Positions 1 to 7,806 are shown, numbered from the stretch's first letter. The stretch: 34,703 bases of DNA from Faucicola sp048551375 (GCF_048551375.1 NZ_JBLYZJ010000021.1:1-34703), one strand, 5' to 3'. Program-made: numbers and translations. The notes: generated by a model not told the origin, from the sequence alone.

Positions 1-136
1 AGATATCGGTTATTACTCTCAGCTTCTCAGTCGGCTTTTGCCGAATTAAAGCTGTTGAAGACTGCGTAACTTCAGTTGATAAGTTGTTTCATGGTAACTT
101 CCTTGAGATTTAGAAAATAAATGGGTTAAAAATTAA
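1..136. other. Window edge, no gene supported
   Basis: I see no gene here. On the minus strand an ATG at 92-90 has a good AAGGA-type ribosome site but the frame closes after six codons, so it is either a tiny leader or a broken start. A short GGC/GCC hairpin lies near position 35-46. The region is downstream of the lysozyme-inhibitor gene. Confidence 0.3.
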
Positions 137-547
137 TTATTTAGCACGGCAGTTGTTGTAAATGATTTCGCTTGCTGGGTCAGATACCATAATTGTGCTA
201 CGTTTTACGTTACGGCTATTGATATCATTAGCAACAATACTAAAGTTGTTGTCATCACCAAACACCATGCCAGCAGAATCACTACGATATAGGTTAATTG
301 GCATATTGCGAGTTTTACCATTTAGGTTGGATTCAGCAAAAGTTGGTAAACCTTGGGCATTAAAGCCATAGTTAACGGTTAAACGCTTACCCGATGAACA
401 ACGGTAGCTCACAACTTGTTCGCTTACGGTGTCTGCCAACGCTTCGGCACCGTCTTCTTGTGGCATATCTTCCGCCATGACACCTGTTGCGGTCAACGCA
501 AGTAAAGTAGCGGTTACAACAGGAATTGCTTTTGCAAACAGTTTCAT
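137..547 (-). CDS. ACP/MliC-like secreted lysozyme inhibitor
   Basis: This is a 136-residue exported protein. Residues 1-25 form a classical signal peptide ending VMA, with cleavage likely before EDMPQ. The mature part has the adhesin-complex-protein pattern: YRC at 48-50, GK, V-Y-GFN-QGL at 58-67, NGK and MPINL at 77-86, and a C-terminal Cys at 133. Cys50 and Cys133 probably form the single disulfide of the MliC-like beta-barrel. I recall Neisseria and Moraxella ACP proteins with nearly the same spacing; these bind and inhibit C-type lysozyme and are surface-exposed vaccine candidates. The function is inferred by family. It diverges from anmK across a 295-bp AT-rich spacer, so two genes dealing with peptidoglycan damage or recycling share one intergenic region; whether they are co-regulated is not visible. 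Confidence 0.82.
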   Translation of the reverse strand: MKLFAKAIPVVTATLLALTATGVMAEDMPQEDGAEALADTVSEQVVSYRCSSGKRLTVNYGFNAQGLPTFAESNLNGKTRNMPINLYRSDSAGMVFGDDNNFSIVANDINSRNVKRSTIMVSDPASEIIYNNCRAK

Positions 548-842
548 GATATCTCCAAAAAATTAAAAAATAGAAATGTTCTACCACATTGATAATATTG
601 TTTAATTAAGATTATTTAAAGAATTAAGTAAGGTTGTTTTGATGATGTTAGTATAGGCGGTTGCTAACAATAGATATATGGTAAAAAAGTAATATTTTCT
701 TACCAGTCTGTTTAGTTAATCATTAATTGTATCAAAATATTTCAGATATATTGCTATGAGGATAAATTCCCCACATTGACGCAAGCTAATTTTTTGCGTA
801 TGTTAAGCATCATCTTTTTATCAAATTAATCAAGGCAATGCT

Positions 843-2198
843 ATGAGCCAATCTTCCTTTAATCCGACTTTTTTCCCCAATATGAATATCAATGTTGATA
901 CGAATACCAATACCAATACCAATAACCATACTGAAATGTTTGATGAGGGATTTTTTAGCCATTTTACTGAGATTATGGACGACATGGCGAGCAAACATAA
1001 CCCACTTGCTGACTCACCGTATGTCATCGGTATGATGAGTGGTACAAGCCTTGATGGGCTGGATGCGGTGCTGTGCCAGTTTTATGAAATTGATGAGGAT
1101 AATGATGAACCTGTCGAGATTTTGGCAACTGTGAGCGAGCCGTTTCCTGCGGATTTGCGAGAGGCGTTGTTGGCATTGACCGCCCCCAATGGCGTGGCGG
1201 ATTTTATTCAACGGCATAATTTGGCATTTCAGAGTGAATTGGATGTGTTCGGTTGGGCGAGCGTGGCGTATGCCGAGTTTGCCAGTCAGTTGGTGCTAAA
1301 GCTGATGAACCAAGCCCAAGTCACGCCTGATGAGGTGATGGCGATTGGGTGTCATGGGCAAACCGTGCGTCACCGCCCAGAATGGGCGTTTAGCTTGCAA
1401 CTGCTTGACCCCAATGTGCTTGCCGAACGCACAGGCGTGGCGGTGGTGAGTGATTTTCGCCGCCGTGATATGGCGGTGGGCGGGCAGGGAGCTCCCCTTG
1501 TTCCTACGTTTCATCATGCGATGTTTGGGCAAACCAGCCTTGCCAAAGCGGATAAATCAACGGTGATTTTGAATTTGGGCGGTATTGCGAATGTGACTGT
1601 TTTAAACGGCTTGGATAACGTGGTTGGTTTTGACACAGGTGTGGCGAATTTATTGCTCGATGCGTGGTGTGAACGTCATACAGGGCAAGCGTTTGATAAA
1701 AATGGCGATTGGGCGAAAACAGGGCAAGTGATTGAGCCATTGTTAAGCCTTTTACTGGCTCATCCTTATTTTGCCTTGCCTGCCCCCAAAAGCACAGGGC
1801 GTGAGGACTTTAATTTGACATGGCTAGATGAAAAACTGCATGAATTAAATCACGCTTTCCCCAATCTTGCCTATTCCCCTGCCGATGTGCAAGCGACTTT
1901 GACCGAATTGACAGCGGTGTCGGTGACTGATGCGATTCAATCGGTGAATAATGGTGAAAGTGGCGAATTATTTGTGTGTGGCGGTGGGGCGTACAATGGC
2001 TATTTGATGGAGCGGTTACAGGCGTTGTTGCCGAGTTGGACGGTGAAAAGTACCGAGGATATTGGGTTGTCACCCCGTTGGGTGGAGGCGGTGGCGTTTG
2101 GGTGGTTGGCACAGCAGACGATTACCAATCAGCCGAGTAACTTGCCAAGTGTGACAGGGGCGAGTAAAGCGGTGGTGTTGGGGCAGGTGTGTTTTTAA
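843..2198 (+). CDS. anmK: Anhydro-N-acetylmuramic acid kinase AnmK
   Basis: AnmK phosphorylates and opens 1,6-anhydro-MurNAc from recycled peptidoglycan, giving MurNAc-6-phosphate in the cytoplasm. The ATP-loop motif GMMSGTSLDGLDAVL begins about residue 62, GCHGQTVRHRP about 169, and the substrate-site segments NLGGIANVT, GFDTGVAN and CGGGAYN follow in the usual order. The family is usually about 370 residues; this reading frame gives 451 because of a 50-60 residue N-terminal extension rich in Asn, Thr, Asp and Phe, encoded partly by a 6-bp tandem repeat. I kept the first ATG because AAGG lies 7 nt upstream; in-frame ATGs at 975 and 984 would give a protein closer to normal length but have poorer ribosome sites. 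The kinase call is firm; the start is uncertain. Confidence 0.93.
   Translation: MSQSSFNPTFFPNMNINVDTNTNTNTNNHTEMFDEGFFSHFTEIMDDMASKHNPLADSPYVIGMMSGTSLDGLDAVLCQFYEIDEDNDEPVEILATVSEPFPADLREALLALTAPNGVADFIQRHNLAFQSELDVFGWASVAYAEFASQLVLKLMNQAQVTPDEVMAIGCHGQTVRHRPEWAFSLQLLDPNVLAERTGVAVVSDFRRRDMAVGGQGAPLVPTFHHAMFGQTSLAKADKSTVILNLGGIANVTVLNGLDNVVGFDTGVANLLLDAWCERHTGQAFDKNGDWAKTGQVIEPLLSLLLAHPYFALPAPKSTGREDFNLTWLDEKLHELNHAFPNLAYSPADVQATLTELTAVSVTDAIQSVNNGESGELFVCGGGAYNGYLMERLQALLPSWTVKSTEDIGLSPRWVEAVAFGWLAQQTITNQPSNLPSVTGASKAVVLGQVCF
902..927 (+). repeat. Hexanucleotide tandem repeat within anmK
   Basis: About four copies of a 6-bp unit AATACC, the last one degenerate, encode an alternating Thr-Asn stretch in the N-terminal extension of AnmK. 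A 6-bp unit changes length without shifting the frame, so copy-number slippage would only alter the extension. Confidence 0.7.
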
Positions 2199-2215
2199 TT
2201 AAAAGTTAAAATAAA

Positions 2216-2242
2216 AAAGGAAAGAGTTTAATTCTTTCCTTT
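2216..2242. terminator. Bidirectional terminator, anmK / XRE-ImmA gene
   Basis: A perfect 10-bp inverted repeat AAAGGAAAGA/TCTTTCCTTT with a 7-nt loop lies between two convergent genes, with an A-run before it and T-rich sequence after it. It can end transcripts from either side. Confidence 0.7.
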
Positions 2243-2262
2243 CTATTATTTCAAATTGAGTT

Positions 2263-3390
2263 CTATTTTAAGACTCTTAAAGGATTATGTCTTGTCCTAA
2301 AATATTCTGAATTAGTCATATCTATTGATAATAATTTATTAATAAAGACTAACTCTACGCCCATAATTTTTGCAATATCTTCAATATAAAGATTTTTATA
2401 TTGAGCTAAAACGACTAAACAGTTTTCTATTAAGCAAGGTTTCTCAATTTCTATCAAATTATCTTCGACTTCTTGAATTGCTTCACCGTTATTTTTCAAG
2501 TGTATAACGCCTTTGCGATATTGTGTTTCAGTAATTAAACCTAATTGTTTAGCACGATATAAAATTGCTGATTTATTAACCTTAAAAAGCATTTTGAACT
2601 CTGAAATTTTATTCCAGTTAAATCTTCCTGTTGGTGATATCATTTTAGGAAAGTATTTGAGCATAATAACTCTAGGTAGAAGAAATGCCCCTGCAAAATG
2701 ATTTGCTTGACTTTCAGTTTCTCTACATCCTGTGATAATGCCTTGATGAAACAGTAAATGTCCCAATTCGTGGGCTAAGTCAAATCTTAATCGACAAGGA
2801 TTTTGCTTTATAGAACTTCTTACAATAATAGGGCGATATAACGCAACTGATAGTGCATCAATATCTGAGTTATTACCATGATTATCATAAGACAGGACGA
2901 AAACACCTTTGCTTTCGCAAAGTTTTGTCATATTACTTATAGCACCTTGTCCTAGCCCCCAATATTTACGACAATATTCTGCAATTCTTTCGATATCATT
3001 TGGGTTGTTAATATCAAAATTTTTATCAGTTAAATCAGGTAAGTCAATTTTAGGAAAAATCACACCGTTTTCTTCAATTATTTCTAAAAATCTTTTTATA
3101 TAATCGGCAGTCGAAACAATAGACTGTTTATCCAAATCTTTGGTTCGATGTAATTTTCTAAAATGTACTTGCTCTTCCTGTATGATGGGTTCTTTTTTCA
3201 TAAAAAAACTAGGCTTAACTTGATAAATATCTGCTAGTTTTTCAATGTATTGGTCGGCAGGTTTTTGACCTGTCTCAAACTGGTGTAAATATTGGCGAGT
3301 TATACCAAGTTTATCAGCAACTTCTTGCAACGACATTTTATGAAAATATCGAACTAATTTTAGTTCGATATTATTGATTTCATTCAACAT
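2263..3390 (-). CDS. XRE-family regulator with ImmA/IrrE metallopeptidase domain
   Basis: This 375-residue protein joins two domains. Residues about 8-62 are an XRE helix-turn-helix (SLQEVADKLGITRQYLHQFETG). Residues about 170-300 hold an ImmA/IrrE (COG2856) zinc-peptidase core with HELGH at 207-211 and a downstream ESQANHFAGAFLLP helix giving the probable third zinc ligand, Glu226. Family members cleave or bind repressors to switch prophages, ICEs, DNA-damage regulons or toxin-antitoxin loci. The C-terminal 75 residues I do not recognise. A GAGG ribosome site lies 6 nt before the ATG, and the 230-aa gene ends 45 nt upstream on the same strand, so the pair is likely one operon. Base composition is clearly more AT-rich than anmK and fabF on either side, suggesting horizontal acquisition. 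The target of the protease is unknown; the 230-aa neighbour is the obvious candidate partner. Confidence 0.85.
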   Translation of the reverse strand: MLNEINNIELKLVRYFHKMSLQEVADKLGITRQYLHQFETGQKPADQYIEKLADIYQVKPSFFMKKEPIIQEEQVHFRKLHRTKDLDKQSIVSTADYIKRFLEIIEENGVIFPKIDLPDLTDKNFDINNPNDIERIAEYCRKYWGLGQGAISNMTKLCESKGVFVLSYDNHGNNSDIDALSVALYRPIIVRSSIKQNPCRLRFDLAHELGHLLFHQGIITGCRETESQANHFAGAFLLPRVIMLKYFPKMISPTGRFNWNKISEFKMLFKVNKSAILYRAKQLGLITETQYRKGVIHLKNNGEAIQEVEDNLIEIEKPCLIENCLVVLAQYKNLYIEDIAKIMGVELVFINKLLSIDMTNSEYFRTRHNPLRVLK

Positions 3391-3435
3391 AGATTACCTC
3401 ACATAAACTACTTTTGGCACAGGAAGTATTTATAA

Positions 3436-4128
3436 TCAATCTGATTTTGTGCCATTGTGCTTATCTTTGCTTTCAGAATAAACTTGTGGTTTATTTACAG
3501 AAATTTCTTTAGATGGTGCAGAGATTTCAATATCATTAATATTAATTTCAACCGCTTCATCTAAATCAGACCAAAAATCTGCTTCAACTGGTCTTAAAGT
3601 TGCAATTTCATCAGATGACCATTCTGATACTACATTCCAAAATTTGTCTGTTATCTGAATTCTCACATATTTTTCTTGAGTATCAGTTTGACTTATTTCA
3701 CACCACATGAACGCAAAAAGAAGGTTAGAAGCATTTATATCATTTTCTTCATCAAAAAAAGAGTAGTTAAAGCTAACATCTTCCTCAATATTAAACAGCT
3801 CAACAACACTTTGACTATACCTATCCTTTTCATTTTTCCATAAAGACAAGGATTTAGTTAAAAATCTAAAGTAAATGTTTTGATTAGCGAGTAATAAAAT
3901 TGGTTTATTATTAGATTTTGGAGGGAATATAAATTCCTTATTTTCCTCAGTAAATTTAGGAAGAGCATTATATGTACGGCGATACAATACAGCATTTTCA
4001 GTATAATTATCATCAAATTCTGAAGAGTTAGAATCAATGGTATCATCATAAATATTTAAGAAAAAATTTACTATTTTCTCAAGATGCTTTTTTTCTATTA
4101 CATTTGAAATATTAACTTTTTTACTCAT
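3436..4128 (-). CDS. Unrecognised acidic protein, partner of XRE-ImmA protease
   Basis: I do not recognise this 230-residue protein. It has no signal peptide, no convincing membrane segment and no enzyme motif that I can name. It is rich in Asp, Glu, Asn, Ser and aromatic residues, with an N-terminal segment that looks helical, a middle part that looks globular (FAFMWCEISQTDTQEKYVRI), and a hydrophilic tail from about residue 195 that is probably disordered. It is the first gene of a two-gene AT-rich unit, with the XRE-ImmA gene starting 45 nt after its stop. That arrangement resembles toxin-antitoxin or regulator-target pairs, where the XRE-peptidase controls its partner, but whether this protein is a toxin, a protease substrate or a sensor is only inference. 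Confidence 0.7.
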   Translation of the reverse strand: MSKKVNISNVIEKKHLEKIVNFFLNIYDDTIDSNSSEFDDNYTENAVLYRRTYNALPKFTEENKEFIFPPKSNNKPILLLANQNIYFRFLTKSLSLWKNEKDRYSQSVVELFNIEEDVSFNYSFFDEENDINASNLLFAFMWCEISQTDTQEKYVRIQITDKFWNVVSEWSSDEIATLRPVEADFWSDLDEAVEININDIEISAPSKEISVNKPQVYSESKDKHNGTKSD

Positions 4129-4430
4129 AAAACCTTCTTTATCAGCTATTAATGAAATATGTTAACCATTTTAAAGCTAATATTGAATTTTGTAAACTAA
4201 TAGATAAGTATTTTTGGTGTTTTTATAAAGTTTACACTCGTACACTATTTTATTACAATCCATTGCTTTTTAGCCCCAAAATTTGCTTTAATAAGCTTTA
4301 TTTCCATAAATAATATCAGTCTCAAAATATCATATTGTAGAGGCGTATTGCATACGTCCAGTATTCATATCATATAACTTTACTTGGGAATGATAAAAAG
4401 CTAAATAACTAAAAAGTTAGGATAATAAGC
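4129..4430. other. AT-rich divergent intergenic region
   Basis: This 302-bp gap separates the islet from fabF and must hold promoters in both directions. It contains one degenerate REP-like palindrome (4337-4360) and the AGGA ribosome site of fabF at 4419-4422. I see no further ORF or RNA gene. Confidence 0.5.
4337..4360. repeat. REP-like palindrome, degenerate copy
   Basis: This is a copy of the window's dispersed palindrome, with core AGGCGTATTGCATACGTCC. Each arm carries one change from the common form. Confidence 0.7.
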
Positions 4431-5723
4431 ATGACCACGCCCCTCAAACCTCGCTTTGACCAACGCCCCGACCACCAACGTATCGTCATCACAGGCATGG
4501 GGGCAATCACCCCACTGGGACTGGATGTCGAAAGCACATGGCAACGCCTGATTAATGGCGACAGCGGTATCAACGCCATCAGCGACTTTGATGCCACCGA
4601 GTTTCGTGCCAAAATCGCAGGGCAAGTCAAAGACTTTGATGTCAGCCTGTATATGAATGCCAAAGACGCTCGCCGATATGACGTATTTTTGCAATATGGC
4701 GTGGCGGCAGCGACCCAAGCCTTGCACCAAGCAGGTTTTATCAGCGATTATCAAGCCAGCCCCATCACAGGCATTGACCCCGAGCGAATGGGCGTGTTGA
4801 TTGGCTCTGGTATTGGTGGCATTACCACCATCGAAGACAATGCCATCAAGCTCAATAACGACAGCCCTCGCAAGATTTCGCCGTTTTTTGTGCCATCGGC
4901 TATCATCAACATGACCGCAGGACAAGTGGCGATTCGACACGGCATTAAAGGCTTAAACCTTGCCACCACTACCGCTTGCACCACAGCGACCCACGCCATT
5001 GGCTTGGCGGCACGGCTGATTGCCTACGGTGATGCCGATGTCATCGTGGCAGGGGGAAGCGAAAAAGCCTCAAGCCAGTTGGGGATTGGTGGCTTCTCTG
5101 CGATGCAAGCCCTATCCACACGCAATGATGAACCGACCAAAGCCAGTCGCCCATTTGACAAAGACCGTGATGGCTTTGTACTTGGTGATGGGGCAGGGGT
5201 GGTAGTGCTTGAAAGCCTTGCTCATGCCAAAGCCCGAGGGGCAACGATTTTGGCAGAGCTGATTGGTTTTGGGATGAGTGATGATGCCAGCCACATCACC
5301 GCACCGCCTGATGATGGCGAAGGGGCAAGACGTGCCATGCAAAATGCGTTAGCCGATGCCAATATTAACCCAAGCGAAGTCGGTTATATCAACGCTCACG
5401 GCACAAGCACGCCAGCAGGTGATGTGGCAGAAAGTCGAGCGATTGAGGCGATTTTTGGGCAAGGTGCGTTAGTCAGTTCGACCAAATCCATGACAGGGCA
5501 TTTGCTTGGGGCGGCAGGTGGTATTGAGGCGATTTTTACCATCAAAGCCTTGCAAGAGCAGATTTTGCCACCGACCATTAACCTAGATAATCAAGACCCC
5601 GAATGTAAGCTTGACTATATACCGCATACCGCTCGTCAAGTGGAAAATCTGAACTTTGCCATTTCCAATAGCTTTGGCTTTGGTGGCACAAATGGCTCGT
5701 TATTATTTGCCAAATGGCAATAA
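4431..5723 (+). CDS. fabF: Beta-ketoacyl-ACP synthase II FabF
   Basis: A 430-residue condensing enzyme of type II fatty acid synthesis; it elongates acyl-ACP with malonyl-ACP in the cytoplasm. The thiolase-fold signatures are intact: nucleophile Cys183 in TTACTTATHAIG, His323 in NAHGTSTPAGD, Lys352 and His357 in STKSMTGHLLGAAGG, and the C-terminal NSFGFGGTNGSL loop. Length is slightly above the common 410-415 because of about 15 extra N-terminal residues before RIVITGMG. The ATG has AGGA 8 nt upstream. It stands alone rather than next to acpP/fabG/fabD, so it may be a second FabF/FabB-type paralogue; the sequence fits FabF better than FabB, with the large-residue gate not resolved by eye. A terminator at 5868-5899 follows. 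Confidence 0.92.
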   Translation: MTTPLKPRFDQRPDHQRIVITGMGAITPLGLDVESTWQRLINGDSGINAISDFDATEFRAKIAGQVKDFDVSLYMNAKDARRYDVFLQYGVAAATQALHQAGFISDYQASPITGIDPERMGVLIGSGIGGITTIEDNAIKLNNDSPRKISPFFVPSAIINMTAGQVAIRHGIKGLNLATTTACTTATHAIGLAARLIAYGDADVIVAGGSEKASSQLGIGGFSAMQALSTRNDEPTKASRPFDKDRDGFVLGDGAGVVVLESLAHAKARGATILAELIGFGMSDDASHITAPPDDGEGARRAMQNALADANINPSEVGYINAHGTSTPAGDVAESRAIEAIFGQGALVSSTKSMTGHLLGAAGGIEAIFTIKALQEQILPPTINLDNQDPECKLDYIPHTARQVENLNFAISNSFGFGGTNGSLLFAKWQ

Positions 5724-5746
5724 TACCAAACCCAAAGTTTAAATTT

Positions 5747-5770
5747 GTAGGGGCGTAATGCTTACGCCCA
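5747..5770. repeat. REP-like palindrome
   Basis: Copy of the dispersed palindrome with a GGGCGTAA/TTACGCCC stem. It is paired with an inverted relative at 5787-5812. Confidence 0.8.
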
Positions 5771-5786
5771 GTGGTGAAGATATCAA

Positions 5787-5812
5787 TTAGGGCTTATGCA
5801 ATAAGCCCTTAC
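5787..5812. repeat. REP-like palindrome, inverted variant
   Basis: AGGGCTTAT and ATAAGCCCT form 9-bp arms around GCA. Read on the other strand it aligns with the REP family, so with 5747-5770 it makes a two-unit inverted array about 16 bp apart, like a BIME. Confidence 0.7.
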
Positions 5813-5867
5813 AATACAATATTTACTGAGTTTGATATCAGCCAACAAATTAACAGTTTGAATTTTG

Positions 5868-5899
5868 AAAACGGCTATTGCTATTAGCCGTTTTTTTTT
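5868..5899 (+). terminator. Rho-independent terminator after fabF
   Basis: AAAACGGCTA pairs with TAGCCGTTTT across a short loop and is followed by a run of nine or more T residues. It lies about 145 nt after the fabF stop. Confidence 0.85.
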
Positions 5900-5946
5900 G
5901 TTAAATTGGTATCAATCAAACTTCGATACCCTCTTTGGATATTATC

Positions 5947-6630
5947 ATGTCAGGATTCGCCTTTTCTCACCAATTTTCACAGCGTTGGCTAACCACGCCT
6001 GCCCCTGTTAAAGCCACGATTATTCAAGAATTACAAGATATTCACACCTTGCTTCAACCTGACACCAAGCTAGAGGACTTTCATTTTAATGTTGATAATT
6101 TATCGGTGAGCATTGAGCAATTATTGGCAATTGAACAAATCCGTGAGCGACAAGAGCGGTTAGAACGTGAAAAATTAGAACGTGAACGCCTTGAAGAAGA
6201 GCAAGCACAAGCTCGTTTGGAGACAGAACGCCTTGAAGCAGAAAGGCAAGAACAAGAGCGGTTGGAGCAACAGAAATTAGAGCAACAACAGCAGGAACAA
6301 CAAAGAGAGCAAGCCAAGCTTAAAGCCGAACGTGCCGAACAACAGCGTTTAGAACAACAACGCCTTGAGCAAGAAAGACTGGAACAAGACCGTGTGGCGA
6401 TTGAAGCCCTAGAGCAAGAGCGAGCGATAGCAAAACAAAAATCGTTGTCAGCCACCACCCAAGTGCCAGCAGTCGTGCCAGTGGATATGGAGCAATTAAG
6501 TCAAAAAATTCGTGAGCCATTGCAAGCCCACATTGACACCTATTTGGCAGAAATAAAAGCAGATTTGTATCAGTGGTTAGAAATGGAAGTAACCAAGCAA
6601 GTCACTGAACATTTAAATGCCAAGGTTTGA
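5947..6630 (+). CDS. Coiled-coil protein rich in Glu, Gln, Leu and Arg
   Basis: I do not recognise this roughly 227-residue protein. An N-terminal globular part of about 50 residues (FAFSHQFSQRWL, PDTKLEDFHF) leads into a very long charged helix, roughly residues 50-160, built of degenerate L-E-Q-E/R-R-L units with heptad-like spacing, typical of a long coiled coil. A short Ala/Val/Pro linker then precedes a C-terminal helix ending QVTEHLNAKV. There is no signal peptide or membrane segment, so it is probably cytoplasmic. The composition recalls the TolA or KfrA coiled-coil regions, but similarity in such sequence is not evidence of homology. I chose ATG 5947 over a TTG at 5935 because GGA lies 7 nt before it. 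It is a single gene between two terminator- and repeat-rich gaps. Confidence 0.8.
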   Translation: MSGFAFSHQFSQRWLTTPAPVKATIIQELQDIHTLLQPDTKLEDFHFNVDNLSVSIEQLLAIEQIRERQERLEREKLERERLEEEQAQARLETERLEAERQEQERLEQQKLEQQQQEQQREQAKLKAERAEQQRLEQQRLEQERLEQDRVAIEALEQERAIAKQKSLSATTQVPAVVPVDMEQLSQKIREPLQAHIDTYLAEIKADLYQWLEMEVTKQVTEHLNAKV

Positions 6631-6654
6631 TAGACCTCTTTCCAAACCGCTAAA

Positions 6655-6748
6655 TATAGTCGTTTAAACTAGAAATAAGACAGTTTTGTAGGGGCGTATT
6701 GCATACGCCCAGAATTTCAAAGTCTTACTTTTGATTTAATTCACTATA
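6655..6748. mobile_element. 94-bp Correia-like miniature element, copy A
   Basis: The element starts TATAGTCGTTTAAAC and ends with the reverse complement of TATAGTGAATTAAAT. Its interior carries the REP-like palindrome. An almost identical 94-bp copy lies inverted at 19487-19580. The ends resemble those of Neisseria Correia/NEMIS elements (TATAGTGGATTAA), miniature transposons that target TA. Confidence 0.75.
6688..6711. repeat. REP-like palindrome inside copy A
   Basis: Core GGGCGTATTGCATACGCCC, a near-perfect palindrome, inside the 94-bp element. Confidence 0.8.
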
Positions 6749-6798
6749 GCGTGGGTTAGTAAAGCGTTAAGTAAAAGGAAAAAATGATCAATGGTTTT

Positions 6799-6864
6799 CC
6801 GTTCGCCCTGAGCTTGTCGAAGGGTAGGAAAACTGTTATGGTTCGACAAGCTCACCACGAACGG
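6799..6864. repeat. GAGCTTGTCGAA-type inverted repeat
   Basis: The arms CCGTTCGCCCTGAGCTTGTC and its imperfect complement (GACAAGCTCACCACGAACGG) enclose a short spacer. The same unit forms the interior of the element at 26800-26909, but here it has no GGACTTACGC ends. The motif is a widespread bacterial intergenic repeat. Confidence 0.75.
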
Positions 6865-6941
6865 TTTTTATCGTTTAAATTTGTCCAGTTACTTACCTAT
6901 GATATTTTGTGGCAAAAATTGGGTATGCAAAGAGCGTTAAT

Positions 6942-6981
6942 AAAAAAACCACGAATAGACGGCTGGGTATTCTATTCGTGG
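6942..6981 (-). terminator. Probable narGHJI terminator
   Basis: Read on the minus strand, a perfect 11-bp stem (CCACGAATAGA/TCTATTCGTGG) with an 11-nt loop is followed by seven T residues. It lies about 125 nt past the narI stop and is the first strong terminator after the operon. Confidence 0.75.
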
Positions 6982-7062
6982 AAACTGGAAAATTCAAGTG
7001 AATCTGTTTTTTAATCAAACTATCATGTCATACTGGGCTTAATAAATTTATCGCTTTCGCAA

Positions 7063-7087
7063 TAGGGCGTAAGCCTTACGCCCCTTA
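7063..7087. repeat. REP-like palindrome downstream of narI
   Basis: GGGCGTAAG and CTTACGCCC arms meet with almost no loop, just past the narI stop. It could protect the 3' end of nar mRNA, as REP hairpins do elsewhere; that is inference. Confidence 0.7.
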
Positions 7088-7107
7088 TTTTTATTGTTGG
7101 GTTTGCC

Positions 7108-7806
7108 TTATTGGGCGGTTTTTTGACGCACGATTTGATAACGTCTGCCCAAATACCAAATCGGTGCAGAAACAATGTGAATCAAACGAGTAAACGGCAC
7201 TAATAAAATCAAAGTCGTACCCAAGAACATATGGAGTTTATACACCAAACCTGCTTGCTCAACCAGTGAGGCAGCATACACAGGGCGAAGAATCGCCAAG
7301 TTTTGAGCCCAACTTGCCAAGTTCATCATCATCACGCCGTCCATGTGGTCCATCGACACAAAAATCGTCCCAAGACCCAACAACAACTGAGCCAACAAGA
7401 TAATCAACAACGCCTTGTCGCCAAAGGTCGAGGTATGGCTGACACGAGGGTCAGAAAAACGGCGGATAATCAGCATGATTAAACCAAACAAACACACGAC
7501 CCCTGCCACGCCACCCACGACCATTGCCATGATTTGTTTTTGAGGAGCGGTGATAAAGTGTTCATACACAGCGTGAGGTGTAAACATACCAAACAAATGC
7601 CCAAACAACACAATCAAAATACCAATGTGAAACAGGTTGCTTGCCACACGCATATTGCGAGGTTGGAGCATTTGGCTTGAGCTGGTTTTCCATGTGTACT
7701 GCGAGGTGTCAAAACGCACCCAACAGCCTAAAATACACACGGTGAGGGCGATATAAGGGTAAATACCGTATAAAAAAACGTGCATCCAATTTTCTGCGTT
7801 CATCAT
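7108..7806 (-). CDS. narI: Nitrate reductase gamma subunit NarI (cytochrome b)
   Basis: NarI is the membrane subunit of respiratory nitrate reductase A; it oxidises quinol and passes electrons through two b hemes to NarH. The 232 residues contain five hydrophobic helices. The four heme-ligand histidines are all present: His60 and His70 in NLFHIGILIVLFGHLFG, His192 in KLHMFLG and His210 in TRLIHIVSAP, matching the E. coli spacing. The length is normal. The start ATG overlaps the narJ stop as ATGA, which indicates translational coupling. It is the last gene of narGHJI, and a minus-strand terminator follows at 6981-6942. Confidence 0.97.
   Translation of the reverse strand: MMNAENWMHVFLYGIYPYIALTVCILGCWVRFDTSQYTWKTSSSQMLQPRNMRVASNLFHIGILIVLFGHLFGMFTPHAVYEHFITAPQKQIMAMVVGGVAGVVCLFGLIMLIIRRFSDPRVSHTSTFGDKALLIILLAQLLLGLGTIFVSMDHMDGVMMMNLASWAQNLAILRPVYAASLVEQAGLVYKLHMFLGTTLILLVPFTRLIHIVSAPIWYLGRRYQIVRQKTAQ

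Larger units (their letters stand above)
6631..7107. other. Repeat-filled gap of 477 bp
   Basis: The gap holds a 94-bp Correia-like element, a GAGCTTGTCGAA-type inverted repeat, a hairpin that works as a minus-strand terminator and a REP-like palindrome. An open frame at 6784-7014 is made mostly of the repeat and I do not call it a gene. Confidence 0.7.

Noticed and set aside
6081..6458. Cys/Ser/Arg-rich minus-strand frame
   Set aside because: It is the antisense shadow of the coiled-coil repeat.
6784..7014. A 76-codon open frame on the plus strand
   Set aside because: It starts inside an inverted GAGCTTGTCGAA repeat and covers a terminator hairpin; the protein looks like translated repeat.
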